A DNA stretch of 16,110 nt, taken from Pseudomonadota bacterium (GTDB lineage Bacteria > Pseudomonadota > Gammaproteobacteria > Xanthomonadales > Xanthomonadaceae). The notes beneath the pieces were generated by a model. That model saw only the letters and a program-made list of their open reading frames with translations, was not told the DNA's origin and did no database searches. The stretch spans positions 1 through 16,110 of the forward strand of contig JAEWNA010000367.1 of NCBI GenBank assembly GCA_023392975.1. Direction: 5' to 3'. Shown one piece after another: positions 7,181-14,653 of the stretch. Each line of letters starts with the position of its first letter. Position 1 is the first letter of the stretch. The position numbers and the translations under genes were made by a program.

Positions 7181-10100
7181 TCATGCGGCCCTCCGCAACG
7201 TTTCGCCCAGCGACTCGATGCTCACCGCCTTCGGCTTCACCAGCCAGAACTTGCCGAGGTAGTCGCGGAAGTTGTCGATCAGCCGCTGCGCGAGCACGCT
7301 GCCGGTGAACTGGCGATGCCGCTCCAGCAGGTCGAGCAGGTGCGAGCGGTGGTTCTCGAAGCCTTCGTGGTTGATGCGCAGGATGTCGATCAGCTCGTGG
7401 TTGTAGCGGTCGACGAAATCGCGGTCGAGGTCGAGCACGTAGGCCATGCCGCCGGTGAAGCCGGCGCCGAAGTTCAGGCCGGTGCGGCCGAGCACCGTCA
7501 CTACACCGCCGGTCATGTATTCGCAGCAGTGGTCACCCGCACCTTCCACGATCGCCAGCGCGCCGGAGTTGCGCACGCCGAAGCGCTCGCCGGCGCGGCC
7601 CGCGGCGTAGAGTTCGCCGCCGGTGGCGCCGTACAGGCAGGTGTTGCCGAGGATCGGCGACTCGCTGGCGACGTAGCGCGCGCCCTGGGGCGGGCGGATG
7701 ACGATGCGGCCGTCGGCCATGCCCTTGCCGACGTAGTCGTTGGCCTCGCCTTCGAGTTCGAGACGCAGGCCGCCGGCGAGGAAGGCGCCGAAGCTCTGGC
7801 CGGCGGTGCCGTCGAAATGCAGGTCGATCGGCACGTCGTGCATGCCGTGGTTGCCATGCAGGCGGGCGATGCGGCCGGACAGGCGCGTGCCGATACTGCG
7901 GTCGGTGTTGCGGATGGCGTAGCGATGCGCACCGCCGCGCTTGTGCGCGATGGCGTCGGCGAGGTCGGCTTCGAGCGTCGCCGCGAGGCCGGTCGGCGCC
8001 GGTTGCGGCGCGCGCGCTCCGCAGCGCGCGGGGCCGGTGAGGCCATCGGTCGACAGCAGCGGCGAGAGATCGAGCAGGCGATGCACCGGCAGCGTGCCTT
8101 CGGTCTGGCGCAGCAGGTCGGTGCGGCCGACGATCTCGTCCAGCGTGCGTGCGCCCAATTGTGCAAGGTAGCCGCGCACTTCCTCGGCCAGGCCGCGGAA
8201 GAAATGCTCGACGCGTTCGGGCAGGCCGGTGAAGTGGTCCTCGCGCAGGCGGTCGTCCTGCGTGGCGACGCCGGTGGCGCAGTTGTTGAGGTGGCAGATG
8301 CGCAGGTACTTGCAGCCCAGCGCGATCATCGGTGCGGTGCCGAAGCCGAACGTCTCGGCGCCGAGCAGCGCGGCCTTGATCACGTCGAGGCCGGTCTTCA
8401 TGCCGCCGTCGGCCTGCACGATCACGCGGTCGCGCAGGCCGTTGGCGATCAGCGACTGCCGCGCTTCGGACAGGCCGAGTTCCCACGGCGTGCCGGCGTA
8501 GCGGATCGAGGAGATCGGGCTGGCACCGGTGCCGCCGTCGTGGCCGGAGATGGTCACGAGATCGGCGCCGGCCTTCGCGACGCCGGAGGCGATCGTGCCC
8601 ACGCCCGCGTGCGCCACCAGCTTCACCGAGATCAGCGCCTCGGGATTCACCTGGCGTAGGTCGTAGATCAGCTGCGCGAGGTCCTCGATCGAATAGATGT
8701 CGTGGTGCGGCGGCGGCGAGATCAGGCCGATGCCAGGACGCGCGTAGCGCAGCCGCGCGATCAGCGCGTTGACCTTGTGGCCGGGCAGCTGGCCGCCTTC
8801 GCCGGGCTTGGCGCCCTGCGCGACCTTGATCTGCAGCACTTCGGCGTTGACCAGGTATTCGGGCGTCACGCCGAAACGGCCGGAGGCGACCTGCTTGATC
8901 TTCGAGACCTTGTCGGTGCCGTAGCGCAGCGGGTCTTCGCCGCCTTCACCGGAATTGCTGCGGCCGCCGAGGCGGTTCATCGCGATCGCCAGCGCCTCGT
9001 GCGCTTCGGGCGACAGCGCGCCGAGGCTCATCGCCGCGGTGTCGAAGCGCTTGACGATGCTGTCGACCGGTTCGACCTCGTCGAGCGGTACCGGCGTCGC
9101 CTTCGCGATGTCGAGTGCGAGCAGGTCGCGCAGCGCGGCGGGCGGGCGGCCGTTCACCGTGGCGGCGTAGGCGTTCCAGTCCTCGCGCAGGCCGCTGCGC
9201 ACGGCGCGCTGCAGCGTGGTGACGACATCGGGGTTGTACTGGTGGTACTCGCCGTTCGGCGTGAACTGCAGCAGGCCGCCGAACTCCGGCAGCGCGTTGT
9301 TGTCCCAGGCGCGTGCGGCGACTTCCGCGGTCTCGGCCTGCAGCTGCGCGAACGTGGCGCCGCCGATGCGCGAGGGCGCGCCGGTGAAGCACAGGTCGAC
9401 GACTTCGGGCGCGAGGCCGACGATCTCGAACAACTGCGCGCCGCGGTAGCTGCCGATGGTGCTGATGCCCATCTTCGAGATGATCTTCAGCAGGCCTTTC
9501 TTGATGCCGCGCCGGTAGCTGCGGCCGATCTGCGTCGCTTCGCCGTGCTTCGTCTTGAGGATGCCGCGCTCGCCGAGGTCGTGCAGCGTCTGGTAGGCGA
9601 GGTACGGGTATACCGCGGTGGCGCCGAAACCGATCAGGCAGGCGAAGTGGTGCGGGTCGCGCGCGGTGCCGGTCTCGACGATGAGGTTGCTGCCGCAGCG
9701 CAGGCCGGCGCGCACCAGGTGCTGGTGCACCGCGCCGGTGGCGAGCAGCGCGTGCATCAGCAGGTGGTCGCGACGTGGCCGGCGGTCGCTGAGGATCAGC
9801 AGCAGCACGCCGTCGCGGGCAGCGGCCTCGGCTTCTGTGCAGAGGCGTTCCAGCGCGGCACGCAGGCCTTCCTCGGGCGAATAGTTCAGGTCGAGGTAGC
9901 GATGCGATTCGGCATACGGCGCCATCGTCAGCAGCTGGCGCTGCTTGCGCTGCGACAGCACCGGCGAGTTCAGCATGACGTGCGCGACCTGCTCCGGGCC
10001 GTCGGCGAACAGATTGCCCTCGCGGCCGATCTGCGTCGCCAGCGACATCACGCAGTCCTCGCGCAGCGAGTCGATCGGCGGATTGGTCACCTGCGCGAAC

Positions 10101-11659
10101 GCCTGGCGGAAGCGGTCGTACAGCGGCCGCACCTGCGCCGACAGTGCCGCCATCGGCACGTCGTCGCCCATCGAACCCACGGCTTCCTGCTCGGTTTCCG
10201 CCAGCGGCCGCAGGATCTGCTCGCGTTCCTCGCGGGTGAGCTGGAACAGCTTCTGGAAGCCGGCCAGTGTCGACGCGTCGAACGGCACCGAAGTGAGGTT
10301 CGGGTCGACCAGCTCGGTGTGCAGGTAGGTCATGCCCTGCTTCAGCCACTGCTTGTACGGCGCGCGGGCGCGGTTGATCGCGTCGATGGCGTCGGAATCG
10401 AGCAGGCGGCCAGTCTCCAGGTCCGCGGCGATCATCTGCCCCGGGCCGAGCTTGCCCTTGGCGCGGATGCGGGCGTCGTCGACGTCCCACACGCCGGCTT
10501 CGGAGGCGACCATGAACGTGCGGTCGTCATCCAGCTGCCAGCGGGCCGGGCGCAGGCCGTTGCGATCGACCGTGCATGCGGCGAAGCGGCCGTCGAAGGC
10601 GACGATGCCGGCCGGGCCGTCCCACGGCTCGCTGTTGAGCGCGTAGTACTCGTAGAACGCCAGCAGGTCGGCGTCCTTGTATTCCAGCGACTGCGTCGCC
10701 GGCGGGATCAGGATGCGCAGCGCCTTGAGCATGTCCATGCCGCCGGCCTGCAGCAGTTCCAGCATCGAGTCGAGGCTCTGCGAATCCGAGCCGCGGGTCT
10801 CGATCGGCGGGTCGAATTCGGCCGGATCGAAGCCGTCCGCGTGCCACACGTGCGAACGCGCGCGCGCCCACAGCCGGTTGCCGGCGATGGTGTTGATCTC
10901 GCCGTTGTGCGCGAGCAGGCGGAACGGCTGCGCCAGCGGCCAGCGCGGGCTGGTGTTGGTCGAGAAGCGCTGGTGGAAGACCACCGCGCTGCTCGCCAGG
11001 TCGGCGCGCTGCAGGTCGAGGTAGAACTTCGGCAGCGACTCCGGCAGCACCATGCCCTTGTAGCCGATGCTGCTGGCCGAGAGGCCGATCACGTGCAGCT
11101 CGGGCAGGTCGCGCAGCGCCTGCTCGGCGCGGCGGCGGGCGAGGTAGAGCGCGCGCTGGAATTCCGGCGCGGACATGCGCGCGCCCTCGACGTCCAGCAC
11201 CGGCACCACGAAGAGCTGTTCGATCGCAGGCAGGTTGGCGCGGGCGAGCGCGCCGCAGACCGACGCATCGACCGGCACCTTGCGCCAGCCCGAGACCGCC
11301 AGGCCCACGTCGCGGAAGGCCCGGGCGAAGGTCGCGCGGACGCGGGCGATGGCGTCCGCGTCGTGCGGCATGAATACGATTCCCGAGGCGTAGCGCTGGC
11401 CGAGGACGATGCCGGATTCGGTCGCGATCGCGCGGAGGAAGGCGTCCGGGGTCTTCAGCAGCAGGCCGCAGCCATCGCCGGTGAGGCCGTCGGCGGCGAC
11501 GCCGCCACGGTGGGTCATCCGCGCCAGCGCTTCGAGCGCGCTGTGCACCAGCGCGGGGGACGGGCGATCGTCGAGCTGCGCGATCAGCCCGAAACCGCAG
11601 GCATCGCGCTCGTCGCGCGGGTCGTGGAGGGCGGCCGGGCCGCGTTGGTCGCTTTCCAT
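7181..11659 (-). CDS. gltB: Glutamate synthase (NADPH) large subunit GltB
   Basis: GltB hydrolyses glutamine and adds the ammonia to 2-oxoglutarate to give two glutamates; with glutamine synthetase it forms the GS-GOGAT ammonia-assimilation cycle. The product is 1,492 aa (family about 1,480-1,520). Seen: class II amidotransferase domain starting at Cys21 (DACGFGLIA; the first 20 residues are the propeptide removed to expose the nucleophile); a central domain; an FMN-binding synthase domain with GGRSNSGEGGEDP near 895; [3Fe-4S] ligands Cys1116, Cys1122 and Cys1127 in CKYLRICHLNNC; and a C-terminal GXGXG-type beta-helix domain near 1350-1390. The start at 11659 gives a normal short propeptide and has GGAG at 11668-11671. 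An in-frame ATG at 11752 would add 31 atypical residues and is rejected. It is followed by gltD after a 94-base gap. Confidence 0.97.
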   Translation of the reverse strand: MESDQRGPAALHDPRDERDACGFGLIAQLDDRPSPALVHSALEALARMTHRGGVAADGLTGDGCGLLLKTPDAFLRAIATESGIVLGQRYASGIVFMPHDADAIARVRATFARAFRDVGLAVSGWRKVPVDASVCGALARANLPAIEQLFVVPVLDVEGARMSAPEFQRALYLARRRAEQALRDLPELHVIGLSASSIGYKGMVLPESLPKFYLDLQRADLASSAVVFHQRFSTNTSPRWPLAQPFRLLAHNGEINTIAGNRLWARARSHVWHADGFDPAEFDPPIETRGSDSQSLDSMLELLQAGGMDMLKALRILIPPATQSLEYKDADLLAFYEYYALNSEPWDGPAGIVAFDGRFAACTVDRNGLRPARWQLDDDRTFMVASEAGVWDVDDARIRAKGKLGPGQMIAADLETGRLLDSDAIDAINRARAPYKQWLKQGMTYLHTELVDPNLTSVPFDASTLAGFQKLFQLTREEREQILRPLAETEQEAVGSMGDDVPMAALSAQVRPLYDRFRQAFAQVTNPPIDSLREDCVMSLATQIGREGNLFADGPEQVAHVMLNSPVLSQRKQRQLLTMAPYAESHRYLDLNYSPEEGLRAALERLCTEAEAAARDGVLLLILSDRRPRRDHLLMHALLATGAVHQHLVRAGLRCGSNLIVETGTARDPHHFACLIGFGATAVYPYLAYQTLHDLGERGILKTKHGEATQIGRSYRRGIKKGLLKIISKMGISTIGSYRGAQLFEIVGLAPEVVDLCFTGAPSRIGGATFAQLQAETAEVAARAWDNNALPEFGGLLQFTPNGEYHQYNPDVVTTLQRAVRSGLREDWNAYAATVNGRPPAALRDLLALDIAKATPVPLDEVEPVDSIVKRFDTAAMSLGALSPEAHEALAIAMNRLGGRSNSGEGGEDPLRYGTDKVSKIKQVASGRFGVTPEYLVNAEVLQIKVAQGAKPGEGGQLPGHKVNALIARLRYARPGIGLISPPPHHDIYSIEDLAQLIYDLRQVNPEALISVKLVAHAGVGTIASGVAKAGADLVTISGHDGGTGASPISSIRYAGTPWELGLSEARQSLIANGLRDRVIVQADGGMKTGLDVIKAALLGAETFGFGTAPMIALGCKYLRICHLNNCATGVATQDDRLREDHFTGLPERVEHFFRGLAEEVRGYLAQLGARTLDEIVGRTDLLRQTEGTLPVHRLLDLSPLLSTDGLTGPARCGARAPQPAPTGLAATLEADLADAIAHKRGGAHRYAIRNTDRSIGTRLSGRIARLHGNHGMHDVPIDLHFDGTAGQSFGAFLAGGLRLELEGEANDYVGKGMADGRIVIRPPQGARYVASESPILGNTCLYGATGGELYAAGRAGERFGVRNSGALAIVEGAGDHCCEYMTGGVVTVLGRTGLNFGAGFTGGMAYVLDLDRDFVDRYNHELIDILRINHEGFENHRSHLLDLLERHRQFTGSVLAQRLIDNFRDYLGKFWLVKPKAVSIESLGETLRRAA

Positions 11660-11766
11660 CGGACAGGCTCCGGGAAGGGCATACCGGGGGGATTCACGGG
11701 GAATCGGGAGGCGCGGACGCCCTCGCGGGCCGGGGGTCCACGGAGCGTCCATCGCAGGATGACCCG

Positions 11767-11796
11767 ACTAAAGCACAGTTTGGTGCACTGCGGCAA
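11767..11796 (-). promoter_or_regulatory. Possible gltB promoter with GCAC-N6-GTGC dyad in the spacer
   Basis: Reading towards gltB, TTGCCG (11791-11796) and TTTAGT (11767-11772) each match sigma-70 hexamers at 4 of 6 positions with an 18-base spacer. They would give a leader of about 100 bases. Inside the spacer, GCAC (11773-11776) and GTGC (11783-11786) form a dyad; on the minus strand this reads TGCACCAAACTGTGC. One half-site matches the NtrC half-site TGCACC, but the arm spacing is one base short of the enteric NtrC consensus. Candidate only. Confidence 0.3.
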
Positions 11797-11840
11797 CGGG
11801 GTCGGTCGCGTCTTTCGTCGAAGGCCCGGACGGGTCCGCG

Positions 11841-11858
11841 CCGCCGCCGCCGCCGCCG
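11841..11858. repeat. (CCG)6 trinucleotide tract
   Basis: Six perfect CCG units stand just before the possible -10 of the transporter gene, about 37 bases ahead of its GTG start. They fall in the position of the -35/spacer region. The tract could simply reflect high GC, but a perfect microsatellite in a promoter can slip and change spacing. Confidence 0.7.
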
Positions 11859-11860
11859 GG

Positions 11861-11866
11861 TAGACT
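11861..11866 (+). promoter_or_regulatory. Possible -10 element of the MFS transporter gene
   Basis: TAGACT matches TATAAT at 4 of 6 positions and is followed by a short leader of about 20-25 bases to the GTG at 11896. No recognisable -35 is found 17 bases upstream (GCGCCG), and no Shine-Dalgarno sequence is visible before the GTG. Confidence 0.35.
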
Positions 11867-11895
11867 GCGCGTCTCGCTTCCCGCCCCGGTCCGTC

Positions 11896-13158
11896 GTGAA
11901 CCTCTCCCCCGCCCCTGGCCGGCGCCGCGCCGCGCTGGCCTTCATCTTCGTGACCGTGCTGATCGACGTGCTGGCCTTCGGCTCGATCATCCCGGTGCTG
12001 CCGCATCTGGTGGAGCGATTCGTCGGCGGTGACGCCTCGCATGCCGCGTACTGGGTCGGGGCGTTCAGCGTGGCGTTCGCGGCGATCCAGTTCTTCACCT
12101 CGCCGATCCAGGGCGCGCTGTCCGACCGCTTCGGACGCCGGCCGGTGATCCTGCTGTCCTGTCTCGGCCTCGGTCTCGACTTCGTGTTCATGGCGCTTGC
12201 GCCGTCGCTGGCCTGGCTGTTCGTCGGCCGCGTGATCTCGGCGATCACCTCTGCCAGCTTCAGCACCGCCAACGCCTACATCGCCGACGTCACCGCGCCC
12301 GAGGAGCGCGCCAAGGGCTACGGCATGATCGGCGCGGCGTTCGGGCTGGGCTTCATCGTCGGCCCGCTGGTCGGCGGCGAACTGCTGCACTTCGGTTTGC
12401 GCGCGCCGTTCTGGTTCTCGGCGGCGCTGGCGCTGACGAATTTCCTGTACGGCCTGTTCGTATTGCCGGAGTCGCTGCCGCCGGAGAAGCGCACGCCGAC
12501 CTTCGACTGGTCGCACGCCAAGCCGATGGGGGGCATCAAGCTGCTCGGGGAATACCCCGCGATCTGGGGCTTGGTCGCGGTCGTGTTCATCGCCAACTTC
12601 GCGCACTACGTCTATCCGAGCACCTTCGTGCTGTTCGCCGACGTGCGCTACGGCTGGGACGGCCGGGCGGCTGCTCGTGTCCTCGCGCTGGTCGGCGTGA
12701 TCAGCGTGATCGTCAACGTGGTGCTGGTCGGCCGGTTGGTGAAGGCGCTGGGCGAACGCCGCGCGATCCTGCTCGGCCTGGCCTCCGGCGTGATCGGCTT
12801 CCTCGTCTACAGCTTCGCCGGCACCGGCGGGATGTTCCTCGCCGGCCTGCCGATCAGCGGCCTGTGGGCGATCGCGGGCCCGGCGACGATGGCGCTGATC
12901 TCGCGCGAGGTCGGGCCCGAAATGCAGGGCCGCGTCAACGGCGCACTGACCGGGCTGGTGTCGCTGGCCGGCATCTTCGCGCCGGGGCTCTTCGCCGGCT
13001 CGTTCGGCTTCTTCATCGGTCCGAAGGCACCGGCGCATTTCCCGGGCATCGCCTTCCTGCTGGCCGCAATCCTGCTGGCCTGCGCCTGGCTGGTGGCGTG
13101 GCGCTATGCGCGACCGGCGGCGAAGACGGCCGCGCCGATGGCCGAACCGGCCGCCTGA
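11896..13158 (+). CDS. MFS transporter, TetA/TCR-like drug:H+ antiporter family
   Basis: Inner-membrane major facilitator protein of 420 aa, the usual size for a 12-helix transporter. Seen: helix 1 with D24xxxxGxxxP33VLP, typical of TetA-like (TCR/Tet) proteins; motif A GALSDRFGRRP (73-83) in the first cytoplasmic loop; Arg112 in helix 4 (motif B position); motif C-like GAAFGLGFIVGPLVGG (146-161) in helix 5, characteristic of drug:H+ antiporters; and a central loop with LPESLPPEKRTP. The family exports hydrophobic or chelating compounds by proton antiport. Substrate cannot be told from sequence, and many chromosomal members do not confer tetracycline resistance. The GTG start at 11896 fits the family N-terminus but has no clear Shine-Dalgarno. 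It is divergent from gltB and convergent with the barstar gene, whose stop is only 12 bases away, with no terminator visible between them. Confidence 0.93.
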   Translation: MNLSPAPGRRRAALAFIFVTVLIDVLAFGSIIPVLPHLVERFVGGDASHAAYWVGAFSVAFAAIQFFTSPIQGALSDRFGRRPVILLSCLGLGLDFVFMALAPSLAWLFVGRVISAITSASFSTANAYIADVTAPEERAKGYGMIGAAFGLGFIVGPLVGGELLHFGLRAPFWFSAALALTNFLYGLFVLPESLPPEKRTPTFDWSHAKPMGGIKLLGEYPAIWGLVAVVFIANFAHYVYPSTFVLFADVRYGWDGRAAARVLALVGVISVIVNVVLVGRLVKALGERRAILLGLASGVIGFLVYSFAGTGGMFLAGLPISGLWAIAGPATMALISREVGPEMQGRVNGALTGLVSLAGIFAPGLFAGSFGFFIGPKAPAHFPGIAFLLAAILLACAWLVAWRYARPAAKTAAPMAEPAA

Positions 13159-13170
13159 CCCAACATCTCC

Positions 13171-13620
13171 TCAGTCTTCGTCCGCGCCCTCGACCGCCGC
13201 CAGCTCGTGGCTCGGCAGTGGCAGCATCGCCCAGAACGGCACGCCGTCGCCGGCCCAGCGCGCGGCGGCGTCCTGCAGGATCTCGATCACCGCCTCGACG
13301 TCGTCCACGGCCTGTTCCCGCCACGGGCCGATGTGTTCGAGCACCAGCAGGTAGCCCGGCGCCGACAGCCACGACAGGTCGTTGAGGCAGTCGGCCAGCG
13401 CATCGAGGTTGCCGCCGAACCAGTCGGGAAACGCCAGCGCCTCGGCGATCTCGCGCAGCACCGCATCGGTGTCCGTGCAGGTGTGCAGGTCCAGCGCCTG
13501 CACCGAGAACCGCAGCGCCCGGCCGGCCTCGACCAGCGCCTCGCGGTCGCGGGCGTCGACGAAGTAGGCACCGGCGCGCTCGGGATCGCCCAGCAGCGCA
13601 TGCAGCTCCATCGTGTTCAT
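13171..13620 (-). CDS. Barstar-family ribonuclease inhibitor
   Basis: Barstar proteins bind barnase-type RNases with very high affinity in the cytoplasm and block their active site. The product is 149 aa; B. amyloliquefaciens barstar is about 90 aa, so this one has N- and C-terminal extensions. Seen: YFVDARD (19-25), the family's first strand, and FPDWFGGNLDALADCLNDL (64-82), aligned with the inhibitor helix and loop. Asp73 and Asp77 match barstar Asp35 and Asp39, the key RNase contacts; Trp67 replaces Tyr29 and Ala76 replaces Trp38. No signal peptide, so it is cytosolic. The ATG at 13620 overlaps the TGA of the upstream RNase gene (ATGA) and has GGAGGG at 13625-13630, so it is translationally coupled to its likely target. 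The in-frame ATG three codons later is a less well placed alternative start. Confidence 0.93.
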   Translation of the reverse strand: MNTMELHALLGDPERAGAYFVDARDREALVEAGRALRFSVQALDLHTCTDTDAVLREIAEALAFPDWFGGNLDALADCLNDLSWLSAPGYLLVLEHIGPWREQAVDDVEAVIEILQDAAARWAGDGVPFWAMLPLPSHELAAVEGADED

Positions 13621-14123
13621 CGCGCGCCCTCCGTGCCGTCGAGGGTGAAGCGGCGGAAGCTGCGGTAGTGGTCGTCGGTGTAGAAGAATTCGCTCGGCGG
13701 CCGGCCGCCGGCGATGATCCGCCGCGCGCCGCGATCGCGCGAGCCCGGCGTCTCGACCGTGTACTCGCGGTAGTAGCCGCGCGCCTGCAGCGGCAGGCGG
13801 CGTTCGCGATTGCCGAACACGCCGTCGTCCTGGCGATGCGGATACGGGCCGCCGCGTTCGATCAGGCGCAGCGTGGCGATGGCTTCGGGCGGTAGGAAGT
13901 CGGGGTAGCCGACGCTGTCGTGCGTCGCGGCGGCCGGCATCGGTGGGGGCAGGGCCAGCGCGTCGTCGCCCACGCGTGCGGGTGCGGCGGTGGGCGCTTG
14001 CGCGACGGTGGGTTGTGCAGGCGCGGAAGCGGGTGGCGCATCGCGCAACGCGAACCACGCCACGATCGCGAGCACGGCGATCGCCACCCACAGTGTCCAG
14101 CCGGAACCCGCCCGCGTCGTCAT
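13617..14123 (-). CDS. Membrane-anchored or exported RNase of the barnase/RNase Sa (N1/T1) family
   Basis: Guanyl-preferring endoribonuclease fold, 168 aa. Seen: short N-terminus with Arg4, one hydrophobic segment (about 9-26), then an Ala/Pro-rich linker (29-68) with no convincing cleavage site, so probably an inner-membrane anchor with the domain in the periplasm, or an uncleaved export signal. The catalytic domain (about 75-160) carries GYYREYTVETPG, RDRGARRI and YTDDHYRSF. Glu120, Arg131, Arg135 and His152 line up with RNase Sa Glu54, Arg65, Arg69 and His85, so all catalytic residues are intact. The start at 14123 is preceded by GGGAG about 8 bases upstream; an in-frame ATG at 14180 would place a non-signal-like tail before the anchor and is rejected. 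The adjacent barstar gene (ATGA overlap) is the cognate protector by context. An Fnr-like box lies about 57 bases upstream. Confidence 0.92.
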   Translation of the reverse strand: MTTRAGSGWTLWVAIAVLAIVAWFALRDAPPASAPAQPTVAQAPTAAPARVGDDALALPPPMPAAATHDSVGYPDFLPPEAIATLRLIERGGPYPHRQDDGVFGNRERRLPLQARGYYREYTVETPGSRDRGARRIIAGGRPPSEFFYTDDHYRSFRRFTLDGTEGAR

Positions 14124-14151
14124 CGACCGTCTCCCGTTGCCGTCGCCGTCC

Positions 14152-14193
14152 ACGATGGACCCGTGCACTGAACCGCACACTGATCCATATCAA
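14152..14193 (-). promoter_or_regulatory. Fnr/Anr-like box with possible -10 upstream of the RNase gene
   Basis: Towards the RNase gene, TTGATATGGATCAG (14180-14193) matches the Fnr/Anr consensus TTGAT-N4-ATCAA at 9 of 10 defined positions. The hexamer CATCGT (14152-14157) stands with its centre 32 bases downstream of the box centre, exactly the class II activator geometry (-41.5), but matches TATAAT at only 3 of 6 positions. The predicted leader is about 20-25 bases. The box itself is clear; activation of this promoter is inferred. Other Crp/Fnr-family regulators (e.g. Dnr) could use it. Confidence 0.5.
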
Positions 14194-14241
14194 TCACGAT
14201 CCGCACCCATGGCGACCCGCATCGACGCGGCGCGCGCGGAC

Positions 14242-14595
14242 TCAGCCGCAGGTGACGGAAAGGATCTTCCCTTGGCCGTCGATGCGCAGGTTCAGGCGGT
14301 CGCCGCGGTATTCCATCGTCACCATCATGCCGGGGCGCAGGACCCGCACCACCTTCGCGCCGCTGGCGGCCATCGCGGCCTGCTGCGTGTCCGGGTCCGC
14401 CTGGCGGCCGACGAAGGCCTGCGCGCGGTCGGCGTCGCAGGCCGGGCCGTCGAGGCCGGGGCCGACCCGGATCTGCGGCTCCGCGGCGGCGTCGGCGGCG
14501 TTCGGCGCAGGGGCCTGCGGGGGCGTTTCCTGCGGTGCGACCGGCGCGCAGGCGGCGACCGTGAGCAGGGCGAACAGCGGAAGCGGCGACGACAT
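14242..14595 (-). CDS. I78-family peptidase inhibitor-like lipoprotein
   Basis: 117-aa predicted lipoprotein. Seen: hydrophobic N-terminus ending in lipobox V-A-A-C with Cys16, an Ala/Pro-rich linker (about 17-45), then a compact C-terminal domain with CDADRAQAFVGR, VRVLRPGMMVTMEYRGDRLN and a terminal ILSVTCG. This pattern (two cysteines bracketing a domain with R-x-L/I-x-PG...T-x-x-YR-x-DRLN) fits the I78 inhibitor family (Pfam PF11720), whose fungal member inhibits elastase; bacterial targets are mostly unknown. The ATG at 14595 has AAGGA 6 bases upstream, but the resulting signal peptide has no positive charge before the core. An in-frame GTG at 14622 would supply Arg residues and remains a possible start. 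It lies upstream of the RNase-barstar unit on the same strand with a 118-base gap. Confidence 0.85.
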   Translation of the reverse strand: MSSPLPLFALLTVAACAPVAPQETPPQAPAPNAADAAAEPQIRVGPGLDGPACDADRAQAFVGRQADPDTQQAAMAASGAKVVRVLRPGMMVTMEYRGDRLNLRIDGQGKILSVTCG

Positions 14596-14641
14596 GGCGG
14601 GTCCTTGCCGTGGACGATGCACGCAGTATGCATGCCGTGCG

Positions 14642-14653
14642 TACGAATTCGTA
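14642..14653. promoter_or_regulatory. Perfect 12-bp palindrome upstream of the I78 gene
   Basis: TACGAATTCGTA is a perfect 12-bp palindrome 47 bases ahead of the I78 start. On the minus strand it overlaps TTTACG (4 of 6 to a -35), with CATACT 19 bases further on as an imperfect -10. It could be an operator for a dimeric regulator; the regulator is unknown. It does not match the CTACA-N2-TGTAG dyads found at blaI. Confidence 0.3.

Noticed and set aside
11660..11752. Longer gltB start at 11752
   Set aside because: It would add 31 atypical residues before a propeptide that must end at Cys21. The start at 11659 has GGAG at the right distance.
11773..11796. Sigma-54 (-24/-12) promoter for gltB
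   Set aside because: No TGGCAC-N5-TTGC arrangement; the GG and GC dinucleotides do not fall in register.
8702..11863. Very long open frame (over 1,000 codons) on the plus strand opposite gltB
   Set aside because: It mirrors the gltB codon pattern (GC-rich third positions), has the low-complexity Arg/Ala/Gln/Val make-up of a shadow frame, and shows no domain. gltB on the other strand is unambiguous.
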